The position numbers and the translations under genes are program-made. From the NCBI RefSeq assembly GCF_947258355.1, contig NZ_CAMYIC010000046.1, positions 1-61,732 on the forward strand: 61,732 bases of DNA, in the 5' to 3' direction. Below the pieces are notes generated by a model. That model saw nothing but the letters and a program-made list of their open reading frames with translations, did not search any database and was not told where the DNA came from. Origin of the DNA: an uncultured Allomuricauda sp. (GTDB taxonomy: Bacteria; Bacteroidota; Bacteroidia; Flavobacteriales; Flavobacteriaceae). This document shows positions 17,739 through 28,000 of this stretch, one piece after another. Position 1 is the first letter of the stretch, and every line of letters starts with the position of its first letter.

Positions 17739-19507
17739 TGGTCTAAGGTTGATTGTATATAGGAGTGTATGGTATCAAAATCTATACCAGCCAACTTGTG
17801 GGTCTCAGGGATGGTTCCCTGCTCCACAAATTGATCGGAAACGCCGAATATTTTAATGGGTTTTGATAGTCTTTCGTTATTGACAAACTCAAGCACTGCT
17901 GAACCAAAACCACCCATTTGAGAGCCATCCTCAACTGTAACGATATATTCGTAGGTATTGAAAATGGTACGAAGTAAATCCTTGTCCAAAGGTTTTACAA
18001 ATCGCATATCGTAATGCCCTACGGCTTCAGGGGTATCCAAATTTTCAATCAGTTCCGAAATACCGTTACCCATATGGCCGATAGTGAGCACTGCGATTTT
18101 TGTCCCTTCTTTTAAACATCTTGCCGCACCGATTTCAATTGACTCAAAGTCATTTTCCCAGTCAATAGTAACACCACGACCTCTTGGATATCTTATCGCA
18201 ATAGGTACATCCAATCCCATTTGGGCAGTGTACATAATATTTCTAAGCTCCATCTCGTTCATTGGGGCAAAAACAATGAGGTTGGGAATACAACGTAAAA
18301 AGGCCATATCAAAAACGCCATGATGTGTTGGGCCATCCTGTCCGACCAAACCAGCCCTGTCCAAACAAAAAACAACGGGAAGCTTTTGAAGGGCGACATC
18401 ATGTATCACTTGATCATAGGCCCGTTGCAAGAAAGTGGAGTAGATATTGCAAAAAGGCACCAAACCTTGTGTGGCCATTCCCGAAGCCAATGTTACGGCA
18501 TGTTGCTCCGCAATACCAACATCGAATGCTCGGTCGGGCATTTGGTCCATCATAAATTTTAGGGAACTTCCACTGGGCATGGCGGGCGTGATCCCAACAA
18601 TCTTTTCATTTTTTTGAGCTAATTCCACGATGGTATGCCCGAACACATCTTGATATTTGGGTGGTTGCAATTGTTCGGATTTCTTTAAGCGCTCCCCTGT
18701 AATTTTATCAAACTTTCCAGGGGCATGGTACACCACTTGGTCTTCCTCTGCCTGTTTTAGTCCTTTCCCTTTTGTGGTGATGATATGAAGTAGTTTTGGG
18801 CCTTCAACTTCTTTCAAACGTTCCAGTTCGGTAACCAAGGCTTTCACATCGTGTCCATCAATGGGGCCGGTATAGTTGAGGTTGAGGCATTCAAAAATGT
18901 TTTCATCCTTGGCAGTACCCGCCTTTACATTGGTAAGATATTTTTTGAGGGCACCCACGCTTGGGTCGATTCCAATAGCATTATCATTCAGTACGATTAA
19001 GGCGTTAACATTCGTTACACCTAAATGGTTAAGTCCCTCAAAGGCCATTCCACTGGCAATGGAGGCATCACCCACAACGGCAATATGCTGTTTTTTAAAA
19101 TCCCCTTTCAATTTGGAGGCCATGGCCATTCCCAGTATCGCAGAAATAGAAGTAGAGCTGTGCCCGGTTCCAAAATCGTCGTATTCACTTTCGCTTCGTT
19201 TGGGAAATCCGCTTATTCCGCCAAGCTGCCGGTTGGAATCAAAAATCTCTTTTCTTCCTGTTAGGATTTTGTGCCCGTAGGCCTGGTGTCCCACATCCCA
19301 AATAAGTTTATCATGCGGTGTGTTGAACACATAATGAAGGGCAATGGTAAGTTCCACAACCCCCAAACTGGCACCTAAATGCCCTTCTTTGGTAGACACA
19401 ATATCAATGATGAATTCCCTCAATTCTTGGGCGAGTTGAGGCAACTCATCCAAGTTCAGTTTTTTGAGGTCGTCAGGGTAATCGATATGTGATAACAGTC
19501 TTTTCAA
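17729..19507 (-). CDS. dxs: 1-deoxy-D-xylulose-5-phosphate synthase
   Basis: First enzyme of the MEP isoprenoid pathway: thiamine-diphosphate-dependent condensation of pyruvate and glyceraldehyde 3-phosphate. Family motifs are GHLGASLGVVELTIALHYVF, WDVGHQAYGHKILTGR, VVGDASIASGMAFEGLNHLG (ThDP/Mg) and DRAGLVGQDGPTHHGVFDMAF. I place the start at the TTG at 19507 (593 residues incl. Met, beginning KRLLSHIDYPDDLKKL), which fits the usual family N-terminus. The longer in-frame TTG at 19540 lies inside a good -7 promoter box and so would not be transcribed. It supplies precursors for the isoprenoid/carotenoid genes at 33-35 kb and for quinones. Confidence 0.95.
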   Translation of the reverse strand: MKRLLSHIDYPDDLKKLNLDELPQLAQELREFIIDIVSTKEGHLGASLGVVELTIALHYVFNTPHDKLIWDVGHQAYGHKILTGRKEIFDSNRQLGGISGFPKRSESEYDDFGTGHSSTSISAILGMAMASKLKGDFKKQHIAVVGDASIASGMAFEGLNHLGVTNVNALIVLNDNAIGIDPSVGALKKYLTNVKAGTAKDENIFECLNLNYTGPIDGHDVKALVTELERLKEVEGPKLLHIITTKGKGLKQAEEDQVVYHAPGKFDKITGERLKKSEQLQPPKYQDVFGHTIVELAQKNEKIVGITPAMPSGSSLKFMMDQMPDRAFDVGIAEQHAVTLASGMATQGLVPFCNIYSTFLQRAYDQVIHDVALQKLPVVFCLDRAGLVGQDGPTHHGVFDMAFLRCIPNLIVFAPMNEMELRNIMYTAQMGLDVPIAIRYPRGRGVTIDWENDFESIEIGAARCLKEGTKIAVLTIGHMGNGISELIENLDTPEAVGHYDMRFVKPLDKDLLRTIFNTYEYIVTVEDGSQMGGFGSAVLEFVNNERLSKPIKIFGVSDQFVEQGTIPETHKLAGIDFDTIHSYIQSTLDQCE

Positions 19508-19537
19508 TGAATAAAAAACAAAAGTATCGATTCTCCC

Positions 19538-19565
19538 CAAAATTATTTTATGTGTAGCTTAGCAA
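19538..19565 (-). promoter_or_regulatory. dxs promoter
   Basis: On the minus strand a TTG (19563-19565) and TAATTTTG (19538-19545) are separated by 17 bases, a full match to the Bacteroidota consensus. Transcription would begin near 19531, leaving about 25 bases before the TTG start at 19507. Confidence 0.65.
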
Positions 19566-19590
19566 TCTGTTTAAAAATGATATAAAAATC

Positions 19591-20040
19591 GTGGAGAACC
19601 CTTTTGATGACAACTTTTTTATGAAAAAAGCCATGCAAGAGGCTGAGATTGCCTTTGAAAATGGTGAGGTGCCTGTGGGAGCGGTCATTGCGGTGAACAA
19701 TAGGATCATAGGGAGGGCACACAACCTTACCGAAAGATTAAAGGACGTTACCGCTCATGCAGAAATGCAGGCCATTACTGCTGCATCCAACTTTTTGGGC
19801 GGTAAATATCTTCAGGGTTGTACGCTCTATGTTACCTTGGAACCTTGCCAGATGTGTGCAGGGGCTTTGTATTGGAGCCAAATCTCGAGAGTTGTTTATG
19901 GGGCTTCCGATCTGGAGCGGGGATTTAGTGTTATGGGTGGACATTTGCATCCCAAAACGGAAGTAGTAAGTGGGGTGATGGAAAAGGAAGCAGCGGAATT
20001 GTTAAAGCGCTTTTTTATTCAGAAGAGAAACCTGAACTAA
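19591..20040 (+). CDS. tadA: tRNA-specific adenosine deaminase
   Basis: A 149-residue zinc deaminase that converts A34 to inosine in tRNA-Arg(ACG). The catalytic HAE (His56-Ala57-Glu58) and PCQMC (Cys86, Cys89) motifs are present. The start is a GTG at 19591; the N-terminal ENPFDDNFFMKKAMQEA is conserved in flavobacterial homologues, so the internal ATG at 19621 is less likely. It is divergent from dxs and ends in a hairpin terminator shared with the convergent cold shock gene. Confidence 0.93.
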   Translation: MENPFDDNFFMKKAMQEAEIAFENGEVPVGAVIAVNNRIIGRAHNLTERLKDVTAHAEMQAITAASNFLGGKYLQGCTLYVTLEPCQMCAGALYWSQISRVVYGASDLERGFSVMGGHLHPKTEVVSGVMEKEAAELLKRFFIQKRNLN

Positions 20041-20043
20041 CAA

Positions 20044-20068
20044 AAAACCCCGGCGAAGCCGAGGTTTT
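20044..20068. terminator. Bidirectional intrinsic terminator (tadA / cold shock gene)
   Basis: AAAACCCCGGC and GCCGAGGTTTT flank a GAA loop, with one mismatch in an 11-pair stem. A- and T-runs on the two sides allow termination of tadA and of the opposing cold shock gene. Confidence 0.85.
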
Positions 20069-20093
20069 AAATTCAAATCAAAATAAAATATTA

Positions 20094-20288
20094 TTATCCG
20101 ATTACTTGCACTTGTGCAGCAACCACTCCTTTTCTTCCTTCTTCTTCGATGTATTCTACTTTGTCGCCTTCGTTCAATTCCACACCGTTCAATGCTGTAA
20201 CATGAACAAAAATGTCTTTTCCTGTGTCGTCGTTTGTAATAAACCCATAACCTTTGGATTCATTGAAAAATTTTACTGTACCAGTCAT
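20094..20288 (-). CDS. Cold shock protein, single CSD
   Basis: A 64-residue CspA-type single-strand nucleic acid-binding barrel. The start is the ATG at 20288 (MTGTVKFFNESKGYGFI), which is the family N-terminus; 22 upstream in-frame codons are non-homologous. RNP1-like KGYGFI and RNP2-like DIFVHV are both present. The conserved FFN differs from the usual WFN, as is normal in Bacteroidota. It lies 84 bases after the small membrane-protein gene, so it may have its own promoter, and it ends in the shared terminator with tadA. Confidence 0.95.
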   Translation of the reverse strand: MTGTVKFFNESKGYGFITNDDTGKDIFVHVTALNGVELNEGDKVEYIEEEGRKGVVAAQVQVIG

Positions 20289-20372
20289 TAAAAAAATAAA
20301 TAAAATGTTAAAATACGAATGTAACTTTTTTTGTGACTGATTGGGTGAAAACAAGTTTAAATCTTATGAAAA

Positions 20373-20633
20373 TTATTGATTTTCAGTCTTTTCACCCTCT
20401 TTTTCTTGCATTTTCTTAATATTTTCATGGGTGAGCATGTAATCTTTCATGTTTTTGACCTTGCTCTCTTTCCAGAGAAAAAGTGGCATGGCCACCAAAA
20501 AGAGCCCTATAGTTCCTCTACCGATATATTTTGAGGCATGAGGATGCTCTTCTTCCAAAGAAAGTCCATAAAATATTGAGCCCAATGACACCAGCATAAT
20601 GAGGAAGATGATATGTTTTAATTTAATTTTCAT
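20373..20633 (-). CDS. Small two-helix membrane protein, unknown
   Basis: An 86-residue protein with two hydrophobic segments (residues ~7-25 and ~42-53) and a charged Lys/Glu-rich tail. It overlaps the ClC gene by 4 bases at its start, so it is probably made from the same transcript. I recognise no family. It may be an accessory to the ClC protein or just a conserved neighbour. Confidence 0.7.
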   Translation of the reverse strand: MKIKLKHIIFLIMLVSLGSIFYGLSLEEEHPHASKYIGRGTIGLFLVAMPLFLWKESKVKNMKDYMLTHENIKKMQEKEGEKTENQ

Positions 20634-22414
20634 TGCGAATAATTAATCAGTTTTCTGCGATATGCCGTCAACAATTTTGATTTTGAAATAAACCCTTCAT
20701 ACTTCCCATTTTTTATAACGGGTAAATTCCATGCTCCGCTGTCCTGAAACTTTTTCATCACCTGTTTCATGTTGTCTGCCCCATAAAAAATCACTTCTGG
20801 AGGGGCATGCATCAAGTTTTCCACAAATACAGTATCATACAATTCTGTGTCAAACATCATCGGTCTAATGTCATCCAAGACAATGATTCCTATCAATTTT
20901 TTGTCATCGTTCAATACCGGGAAAAGGTTTCTCTTTGATTTGGATACGGATTGATGCAGCATTTCACCCAACGACATTTTAGGATGTACAGGCCTAAAAT
21001 TTTTTTCTATCACGTCGTCCATTTCCATCAGTCCTAGAACCATTTGGTCCTTGTTGTGTGATAGAAGCGCCCCGATTTTAGCCAATTCCTTGGTGTAAAT
21101 GGTGTAGTCCAGAGCATTTTTCGTGATCAAATAGGAAATTGCAGCTGTGATCATCAAAGGAACAAAGAGTTGATATCCCCCTGTGATTTCTGCAATCAAA
21201 AATATTGCGGTAAGGGGGGCATGAATTACCCCTGCTATCAAACCTGCCATTCCGATTAGGGTGAAATTACTTTCGGAAACAGAGAATCCCAAACCCAGGT
21301 TGTTGATTACTTTGGCCACTACATTCCCAAGCGCACTTCCCATGACCATGGTAGGGATAAATACCCCACCTGCACCTCCTGCACCTATGGTCGTGGTCAT
21401 GGCAATGGCCTTAAAGATGGTAATTCCGAACAAAAGGGCAATAACCACCCAAATATTGTTAGTGTAATCATCAAAAGGAGTTGTGCCAAGTGCTTTTAAA
21501 TGGTCGCCATCCAACAAATTGTTTATAAAGCCGAAACCTTCACCATAGAGTGGGGGAATGGCGTAGAGCATTACCCCTATGGCAATACCGCCCACCAATA
21601 ATTTGTATTTGGGACTTTTCAATTTTTTGAAAAGGGAGAGAATGGCAAAATACATCTTGGTAAAATAGATGGAGGCAAAACCTGTGCCCACCCCCAATAA
21701 AATATAAAAAGCGGTATCCTCTAGTTTAAATCCTTCGGATAGGGAAAAACTGAACAAGACTTCATTTCCAAGAAAGAAATAAGATGTCAACACTCCGGAA
21801 ATTGATGCTAAAAGTAGCGGTAGCATGGACATCATGGTTAGGTCCAGTGTAAAGATTTCCACGGCAAATATGATAGCTGCAATGGGGGACTGAAAAATGG
21901 AGGCAATGGCTCCAGCAGAAGCACAGGCCACTAAAAGTGTTCTGGTCTTTGCATCGATATGGAACAAACGACTTAGGTTGGAACTGACTGCGGAACCTGA
22001 TTTAACGGCCGGCCCCAGCAAACCTACGGAACCACCAAAACCTACTGTGAGGGGAGCAGTGATCAAAGGAGTGTAGATGTCCTTAAGCCTTAGTAACCCT
22101 CTTTTTTTGGAAAGGGAGAAAATTATTGAGGAAACTGCGTGCTGCAAAGGTTCTTTGTGGACGAATTTTACATACAAATAGATTAGGGTAAGCCCTATGG
22201 TTGGCAGAATGAAATACAATTGGTTCTCTGAAATGATGATTCCTTCTTTTAAAAGGGACTCTATAAAATATGTGGAGTTTTTTACCGTAACGGCGACCAA
22301 TCCAGCCAAGAACCCCACAATTAGACTCATTATTTGAATAAAGGTCCTGTTGGAGATATTTCTATATCGCCATTTGAGAAAACGGGTAAACAGTTTTTTG
22401 TTGCTGTAGGGCAT
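20630..22414 (-). CDS. ClC-family chloride channel with CBS pair
   Basis: A 594-residue ClC protein: membrane domain to about residue 430, then two CBS domains (about 450-590) that usually bind adenine nucleotides. The GxFxP anion-site motif is present (GGVFIP). The segment matching GSLGREGPTV reads GSVGLLGPAV (residues 128-137), so the external gating Glu (Glu148 in E. coli ClC) is Leu133. The segment matching FIIEEM reads FAVEIF, so the internal proton Glu203 equivalent is Ile187. Both residues needed for Cl-/H+ exchange are therefore absent, which suggests an uncoupled channel. It is followed by an overlapping small membrane-protein gene. Confidence 0.9.
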   Translation of the reverse strand: MPYSNKKLFTRFLKWRYRNISNRTFIQIMSLIVGFLAGLVAVTVKNSTYFIESLLKEGIIISENQLYFILPTIGLTLIYLYVKFVHKEPLQHAVSSIIFSLSKKRGLLRLKDIYTPLITAPLTVGFGGSVGLLGPAVKSGSAVSSNLSRLFHIDAKTRTLLVACASAGAIASIFQSPIAAIIFAVEIFTLDLTMMSMLPLLLASISGVLTSYFFLGNEVLFSFSLSEGFKLEDTAFYILLGVGTGFASIYFTKMYFAILSLFKKLKSPKYKLLVGGIAIGVMLYAIPPLYGEGFGFINNLLDGDHLKALGTTPFDDYTNNIWVVIALLFGITIFKAIAMTTTIGAGGAGGVFIPTMVMGSALGNVVAKVINNLGLGFSVSESNFTLIGMAGLIAGVIHAPLTAIFLIAEITGGYQLFVPLMITAAISYLITKNALDYTIYTKELAKIGALLSHNKDQMVLGLMEMDDVIEKNFRPVHPKMSLGEMLHQSVSKSKRNLFPVLNDDKKLIGIIVLDDIRPMMFDTELYDTVFVENLMHAPPEVIFYGADNMKQVMKKFQDSGAWNLPVIKNGKYEGFISKSKLLTAYRRKLINYSQ

Positions 22415-22445
22415 CGAGGTCTATAATACTTTTAAAAGTATTAAA

Positions 22446-22470
22446 AAATCCCGCTTACTTAGCGGGATTT
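22446..22470 (-). terminator. aspS intrinsic terminator
   Basis: Perfect 10-base arms AAATCCCGCT / AGCGGGATTT with a 5-base loop, followed on the minus strand by a T-run. It sits 8 bases beyond the aspS stop codon. Confidence 0.9.
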
Positions 22471-22477
22471 ATATAAT

Positions 22478-24226
22478 TCATAGGTCCAATTTTAAATGGA
22501 GTTCTTTCAACTGCTCGTCATCGATATCGGCCGGTGCATCGATCATAACATCGCGACCACTGTTGTTTTTAGGGAACGCAATGTAGTCCCGAATGGTCTC
22601 TTGTCCTCCCAAAATTGCTACTAATCTGTCCAAACCAAAAGCAATACCGCCGTGGGGAGGTGCTCCATATTGGAAGGCATCCATCAAAAAGCCAAATTGT
22701 GCTTTGGCCTCCTCTGGGGTAAAGCCCAAATGTTTGAACATGGTTGCTTGGGTCTCTTTATCATAAATCCTGATGGAACCGCCACCAATCTCGTTTCCAT
22801 TCAACACCAAATCGTAGGCATTGGCCTTTACCTCACCTGGCTTTGTTTCCAGCAATTCCAATTGACCTGGCTTGGGAGAGGTAAATGGATGGTGCATAGC
22901 ATGATATTTTCCTGTTTCCTCATCCAATTCCAACAAGGGAAAGTCCACTACCCATAATGGTGCGAATTCATCTGATTTTCTGAGACCCAAACGAGTTGCC
23001 AATTTCATGCGCAAAGCGCTTAATTGTGCACGAGTTTCGTTGGTGTTTCCAGAAAGTACGCAGATTAGGTCGCCTGATTGCGCTCCGGTTACTTTGGCCC
23101 ATTTGGCCAAATCTTCCTGATCATAGAATTTGTCCACGGAAGATTTGTAGGTACCGTCTTCGTTACATTTCACGTAAACCATTCCCTTAGCACCAACTTG
23201 TGGACGTTTTACCCAATCGATTAACTTGTCAATTTCTTTTCGTGTATATGAAGCAGCGCCGGGAACGGCAATTCCAACAACCAGCTCTGCGGAGTTGAAC
23301 ACATTGAAATCTTTATGCTGTGCCACTTCGTTCAGCTCCCCAAACTGCATTCCAAAACGGATATCAGGTTTGTCATTTCCGTACAAACGCATAGCGTCAT
23401 CATAGGTCATTCTCGGAAATTCGTCGACTTCCACTCCTTTGATTTCTTTCAAAAGATGTTTGGTCAAGCCTTCAAAGGTGTTCAAGATATCCTCTTGTTC
23501 CACAAAGGCCATTTCGCAGTCAATTTGAGTAAACTCGGGTTGACGGTCCGCGCGGAGATCTTCGTCCCTAAAGCATTTTACGATTTGGAAATATTTGTCC
23601 ATTCCACCAACCATCAACAATTGCTTGAATGTCTGGGGAGACTGGGGCAGGGCATAGAACTGCCCTTCGTTCATTCGGCTAGGCACCAAAAAGTCCCTGG
23701 CACCTTCGGGGGTGGATTTAATCAAATAAGGTGTCTCGATATCAATAAAACCTTGGTCGGACAGGTATTTTCTGACCTCCATGGTCACTTTATGCCTGAA
23801 GATAAGTTTGTCCTTTACAGGATTCCTTCGAATGTCCAAGTAGCGATACTTCATCCTAATATCTTCGCCGCCATCCGTCTCATCTTCAATGGTAAAGGGA
23901 GGCAGGAGGGAATTGTTCAAGATAGTGAGTTCGGTTACAAGAACTTCTATTTCCCCTGTAGGGATGTTCGGGTTTTTTGAAGCACGTTCTATTACTTCTC
24001 CCCTGGCTTGGATAACAGTTTCACGACCCAATTCGCGGGCTTGTTCCAGAAGGTCTTTGGAAGTTCGTTCTTGGTCAAATACCAATTGTGTAATACCGTA
24101 ACGGTCACGAAGGTCGACCCAGGCCACAAAACCTTTATCACGGACTTTATGTACCCATCCACTTAAAATAACTTCTGAACCTATATCCGATGCCCTTAAT
24201 GCACCACAAGTATTGCTTCTGTACAT
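22478..24226 (-). CDS. aspS: Aspartate-tRNA ligase, bacterial type
   Basis: A 582-residue class II synthetase. It has an N-terminal OB fold ([28 protein letters not shown]), class II motif 2 ([18 protein letters not shown]), the bacterial GAD insertion, and motif 3 ([26 protein letters not shown]). Length is standard for bacterial AspRS. It is monocistronic with its own terminator. Whether it also charges tRNA-Asn cannot be read from here; a tRNA-Asn gene lies at the window's end but no gatCAB or asnS is present. Confidence 0.97.
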   Translation of the reverse strand: MYRSNTCGALRASDIGSEVILSGWVHKVRDKGFVAWVDLRDRYGITQLVFDQERTSKDLLEQARELGRETVIQARGEVIERASKNPNIPTGEIEVLVTELTILNNSLLPPFTIEDETDGGEDIRMKYRYLDIRRNPVKDKLIFRHKVTMEVRKYLSDQGFIDIETPYLIKSTPEGARDFLVPSRMNEGQFYALPQSPQTFKQLLMVGGMDKYFQIVKCFRDEDLRADRQPEFTQIDCEMAFVEQEDILNTFEGLTKHLLKEIKGVEVDEFPRMTYDDAMRLYGNDKPDIRFGMQFGELNEVAQHKDFNVFNSAELVVGIAVPGAASYTRKEIDKLIDWVKRPQVGAKGMVYVKCNEDGTYKSSVDKFYDQEDLAKWAKVTGAQSGDLICVLSGNTNETRAQLSALRMKLATRLGLRKSDEFAPLWVVDFPLLELDEETGKYHAMHHPFTSPKPGQLELLETKPGEVKANAYDLVLNGNEIGGGSIRIYDKETQATMFKHLGFTPEEAKAQFGFLMDAFQYGAPPHGGIAFGLDRLVAILGGQETIRDYIAFPKNNSGRDVMIDAPADIDDEQLKELHLKLDL

Positions 24227-24245
24227 GATGTTAATTATAAGAGCG

Positions 24246-24253
24246 CAAATTTA
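24246..24253 (-). promoter_or_regulatory. aspS -7 box
   Basis: Minus-strand TAAATTTG matches TAnnTTTG, 19 bases before the aspS ATG. No TTG lies at the -33 position. Confidence 0.5.
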
Positions 24254-24591
24254 ATAGGAATGTGGGGAATTTTTAGGGGATATGTACTTTTTCTGCTTGC
24301 CAAGGTTTTTGATGGTAAGAAACTAACGAATCGAAGATATTCAGATAACGTTAAATTAACATTCTAGATACGTTTTAGCGTTTTTATAGTGGTTAAAAGT
24401 GTAAAAATTGATGTTAAAACTCCAAAATTTAAAGATTTATGTAATATTTAACTATCTATATAACAGGTGTTTAAATATTTAAAGTTAATTTAATGTAAAC
24501 TAAATGTTACGTAAACGTGTGATTAATGTAAAATTTAAGTAACTTTGTTACGTTATCATTAGATAATAACAATATTAAAATCCCATATAAT
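24254..24591. other. AT-rich intergenic region between aspS and the YwqK-like gene
   Basis: A stretch of about 340 bases with no convincing gene on either strand. It holds many stop codons, a repeated GTTACGT (24506 and 24547) around the YwqK promoter, and the aspS promoter at its left edge. I see no tRNA, riboswitch or hairpin of note. Confidence 0.6.
24540..24547 (+). promoter_or_regulatory. -7 box for the YwqK-like gene
   Basis: TAACTTTG fits TAnnTTTG. A GTG rather than TTG lies 18 bases upstream. Transcription would start near 24553, leaving a leader of about 40 bases. Confidence 0.5.
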
Positions 24592-24942
24592 ATGAAAAAA
24601 GCAGTATTATTTTTGGCGGTGATGTTTGCGGTTAGCGTATCTGCTCAAGATACCAAACCGACCTTTGAGAAAATGGGAGATATGGTGAAAGCCACTTATT
24701 TTCATGACAATGGCGAAATTGCCCAAACAGGTTATATGTTGAACGGAAAGTTGCATGGTGATTGGGTAATGTTCAATGTTGAAGGTAAAAAAATTGCCAC
24801 TGGCCAATACGAAAACGGACAAAAAACCGGTAAATGGTTTTTTTGGATGAATGATGAACTGAGCGAAGTGGACTTTACGGATAACCGTATTGTTGAAGTA
24901 AAAAATTGGAGCCAAGGCGATGCCGTTACGGTGAACCAATAG
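24592..24942 (+). CDS. Secreted YwqK/MORN-repeat protein
   Basis: A 116-residue protein with a Sec signal (MKKAVLFLAVMFAVSVSA-Q). The mature part has MORN-2-type repeats: YFHDNGEIAQTGYMLNGKLHGDW, then MFNVEGKKIATGQYENGQKTGKW. Databases often label such proteins 'YwqK antitoxin', but there is no toxin gene beside it and its export argues against that role. Function unknown; probably a periplasmic or surface protein. It is monocistronic with a promoter and a strong terminator. Confidence 0.85.
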   Translation: MKKAVLFLAVMFAVSVSAQDTKPTFEKMGDMVKATYFHDNGEIAQTGYMLNGKLHGDWVMFNVEGKKIATGQYENGQKTGKWFFWMNDELSEVDFTDNRIVEVKNWSQGDAVTVNQ

Positions 24943-24960
24943 TTAAAATCAGTGTTTAAG

Positions 24961-24994
24961 AAAAAGCCCCGACCATTTGGCCGGGGCTTTTTTT
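24961..24994. terminator. Bidirectional intrinsic terminator
   Basis: GCCCCG/CGGGGC arms (24966-24971 and 24982-24987) with inner CC/GG pairs around an ATTT loop, five As before and seven Ts after. It serves the YwqK-like gene and the opposing RND efflux operon. Confidence 0.9.
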
Positions 24995-25013
24995 GTTGAG
25001 CGTTTTGTAAGGA

Positions 25014-28000
25014 CTATACCGAAACAGTTTCTATCCTTTCTTGCTTCCGCTGTTGACTCTCCAACTTTCTTTTTCTGATTCTTAATTTTAGTTTATATAC
25101 CAAACTGAATAGTATGGGAACTACCACCAATGTTAGGAAGGTAGCTACCAACAATCCGTAAATAACCGTCCATGCCAAAGGTCCCCAGAAAATTACGTTG
25201 TCCCCTCCAAAATAGATATTGGGGTCAAAATCGCTCATCAAGGTAAAAAAGTTGATGTTGAAACCTGTAGCCAAAGGAATCAAGCCTAGGATGGTGGTGA
25301 TTGCCGTTAGCAATACAGGACGCAATCTCGCCTTTCCACCTTTTACAACAGCCTCCATAAAGTCATCCGGCTCTAATAATTCGTCTTCCTCCACATCCAG
25401 TTTCACCTTCTTTCGGTCAATCAACAATTGTGTGTAGTCCAGAAGCACCACACCATTGTTAACCACAATTCCCGCCAGGGAAATAATCCCCATCATGGTC
25501 ATCATGATCACAAAGGCACTACCTGTGGCAACAATTCCACCGAAAACCCCAATCAAACTCAAGAAAATGGCAAGCATAATTATCCCTGGTTTGCTGATGG
25601 AGTTGAATTGGAATATCAGTATAAAAAAGATAAGGCCGAGACCTGTGAAAAAGGCTCCCATCAAAAAGGCCATTTGTTTGTTCTGTTCCTCAATCTGTCC
25701 AGTGTAATCAATTTTGATGTTATCGGGAAGATTTTCAAAATCGTTCATCTCTTCCTGAATCTTACCAACAATGGCACCGGCATCCGTATAGCCCGATGCC
25801 AAAGCAGAGTAAACCGTTACCACACGTTTTACATCGCGGTGCTTTATGGCACTGAATCCTGTGCTACTGGTTTGTTTGGTGACTGCAGAGATTGGAACTT
25901 CCTTGATTTGACCGCTGGAAGGATCCCGGAACGTAATACGTTGGTTGAACAGAGCACTGGTATTGTATCGGTCATCTTCGTTAAACCGCACATAAATGTC
26001 ATAATCTTCACCACTTTCTTTGTAAATACCTGCCTTGGACCCAAAAATGGAACTTCGCAATTGTTGGCCCACTTGACCTGTAGCTATACCAAGCTCACCT
26101 GCTTTTTTACGGTCCACTTGAACCAATAGAGAAGGTTTGGATTTGTTTACATCTATTTTTAGTTCATCAATTCCAGGTATATTTCGAGAATTGATAAAGT
26201 TTCTCATTCTTTCCGCAGTCGCAATCAGTTCCGTGTAGTCTTCCCCTTCCAATTCAATATTGATGGGATAACCTACAGGAGGTCCAACGGCATCCTTCTC
26301 CACGGAAATGGCAACGCCTGGATATACATCCTTTAGGGCTGTTTGAACTTTTTTCAGGAGCTCTTCACTATCCGCTCCTTCTCGATACTTAAACTCACGA
26401 AGCGTAGCGGTAATTTTACCCCTGTTCGGCATTTCTGCACTCGAACCACCATCGGTTTGTGGGTTACCTGCACCTTCTCCTACTTGGGATACGGCACTCT
26501 CCGTCATAAAATTGTAATCTCCGTGCATATAAGCTTCGGAGTTGATAATGTCGTAGACCCTACCTTCAATATCCTTGGTTATTTTGTTGGTCTTTTCAAT
26601 ATCGGTACCCTCCGGATATTCAATATACACTATAATTTGGTTGGGCTTATTGTCCGGGAAGAACTCCACTTTGGTTCTCTGGCTTCCTACAGAGGCTCCA
26701 AATCCTACAAAGGCAATCAATAAAAGTACAAAAGTGGTGATGGCAATAAAAACAGGCTTACGTCCAGCCAAGGCATATCGCAAAGTTTTCTCGTAAATGC
26801 TTTCCCATCTAGGAAGAATTCTATTTTGAAAAATGCTTGCCCAATTTCTGAGAAACAGGCGATAGATCCATAACAGGATGGTGGTCACCACCATCAGGGT
26901 TCCCAGTGCTCTATAATCTCCACCAAAAATTATGATGAGGATACCTATTGCTGAGATAATGGAAGTGATACGGATAATCTGTTTCAAAGGCATTTCTTTG
27001 TCCTCAGTGGTCATATATCGCGATACCAAAACCGAGTTAAAGAAGATGGCCACAAAAAGGGATGAACCTAATACTACGGATAACGTTATGGGGAAATACT
27101 TCATAAACTGCCCCATAATTCCAGGCCAAAGACCTAGCGGCACAAATGCTGCAACAGTGGTCAATGTGGATATGATGATCGGGAAAGCGATTTCGCCAAT
27201 GCCTTTTTTGGCCGCTTCGATTCGTGGCATTTTTTCCTCATCCATGAGTCTGTAAATGTTCTCTACGACCACGATACCGTTATCCACCAACATACCCAAT
27301 CCCATGATCAGTCCAAAAAGAATCATGGTGTTCATGGTGTATCCCATGGCATTCAATATCATGAGGGACATAAACATGGACATGGGGATGGCAAATCCAA
27401 CGAAAAGTGCATTTTTGAACCCTAAAAAGAACATCAATACCGTTACCACCAATATAATCCCGAAGATGATGTTGTTTACCAAATCATCCACTTGGCCAAT
27501 AGTTTTAGAGGATTGGTCATTGGCAATGGTTACCTTGAGGTCTTGCGGAAATTCATTTTCGATGGCATCGTCAACGATTACTTTGATTTGATCTACGGCG
27601 GCCACCATGTTTTTGCCGGAACGTTTTTTCACATCCAACATTACCACAGGTTCGCCGAATTCTCTAGCGTACGTTGTTTTGTCCTCTTCTTTGAAAGATA
27701 CTTTGGCTATATCCTTGAGATAAATGGAATTTCCATTTTCCGATTTCACCACAAAATTTTCAAGTTCTTGGGGCTCATCTATTTCCCCAACAATCCTGAT
27801 GGTCCTGCGTTGCCCACTTGCAACAAGGTTTCCGGCCGAGGTCGTCAGGTTTTCGTTGCTAATGCTGTTGATGACATCATTAAAACTGACTTTGGCAGCC
27901 ATCATTTTATAAATATCCACAGCAACCTCAACTTCTTTTTCTTGAGCTCCACGGATATCCACTTGTTTGATTTCTGAAAGGCCTTCTATTTCATCTTCGA

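Noticed and set aside
19508..19540. A longer dxs start at 19540
   Set aside because: The codon is TTG within a good -7 box and its residues do not match the Dxs N-terminus.
23315..23980. A 221-codon open frame on the plus strand, opposite aspS
   Set aside because: It is the antisense shadow of a well-conserved aspS region; its composition (Phe/His/Gln-rich) and lack of any start context mark it as spurious.
24592..24942. A toxin-antitoxin system, from the usual YwqK label
   Set aside because: The protein is exported, has no toxin partner and stands alone between a promoter and a terminator.
25428..26129. A 233-codon open frame on the plus strand, opposite the RND pump gene
   Set aside because: Antisense to the conserved pump; no family resemblance, no promoter and a composition unlike a real protein.
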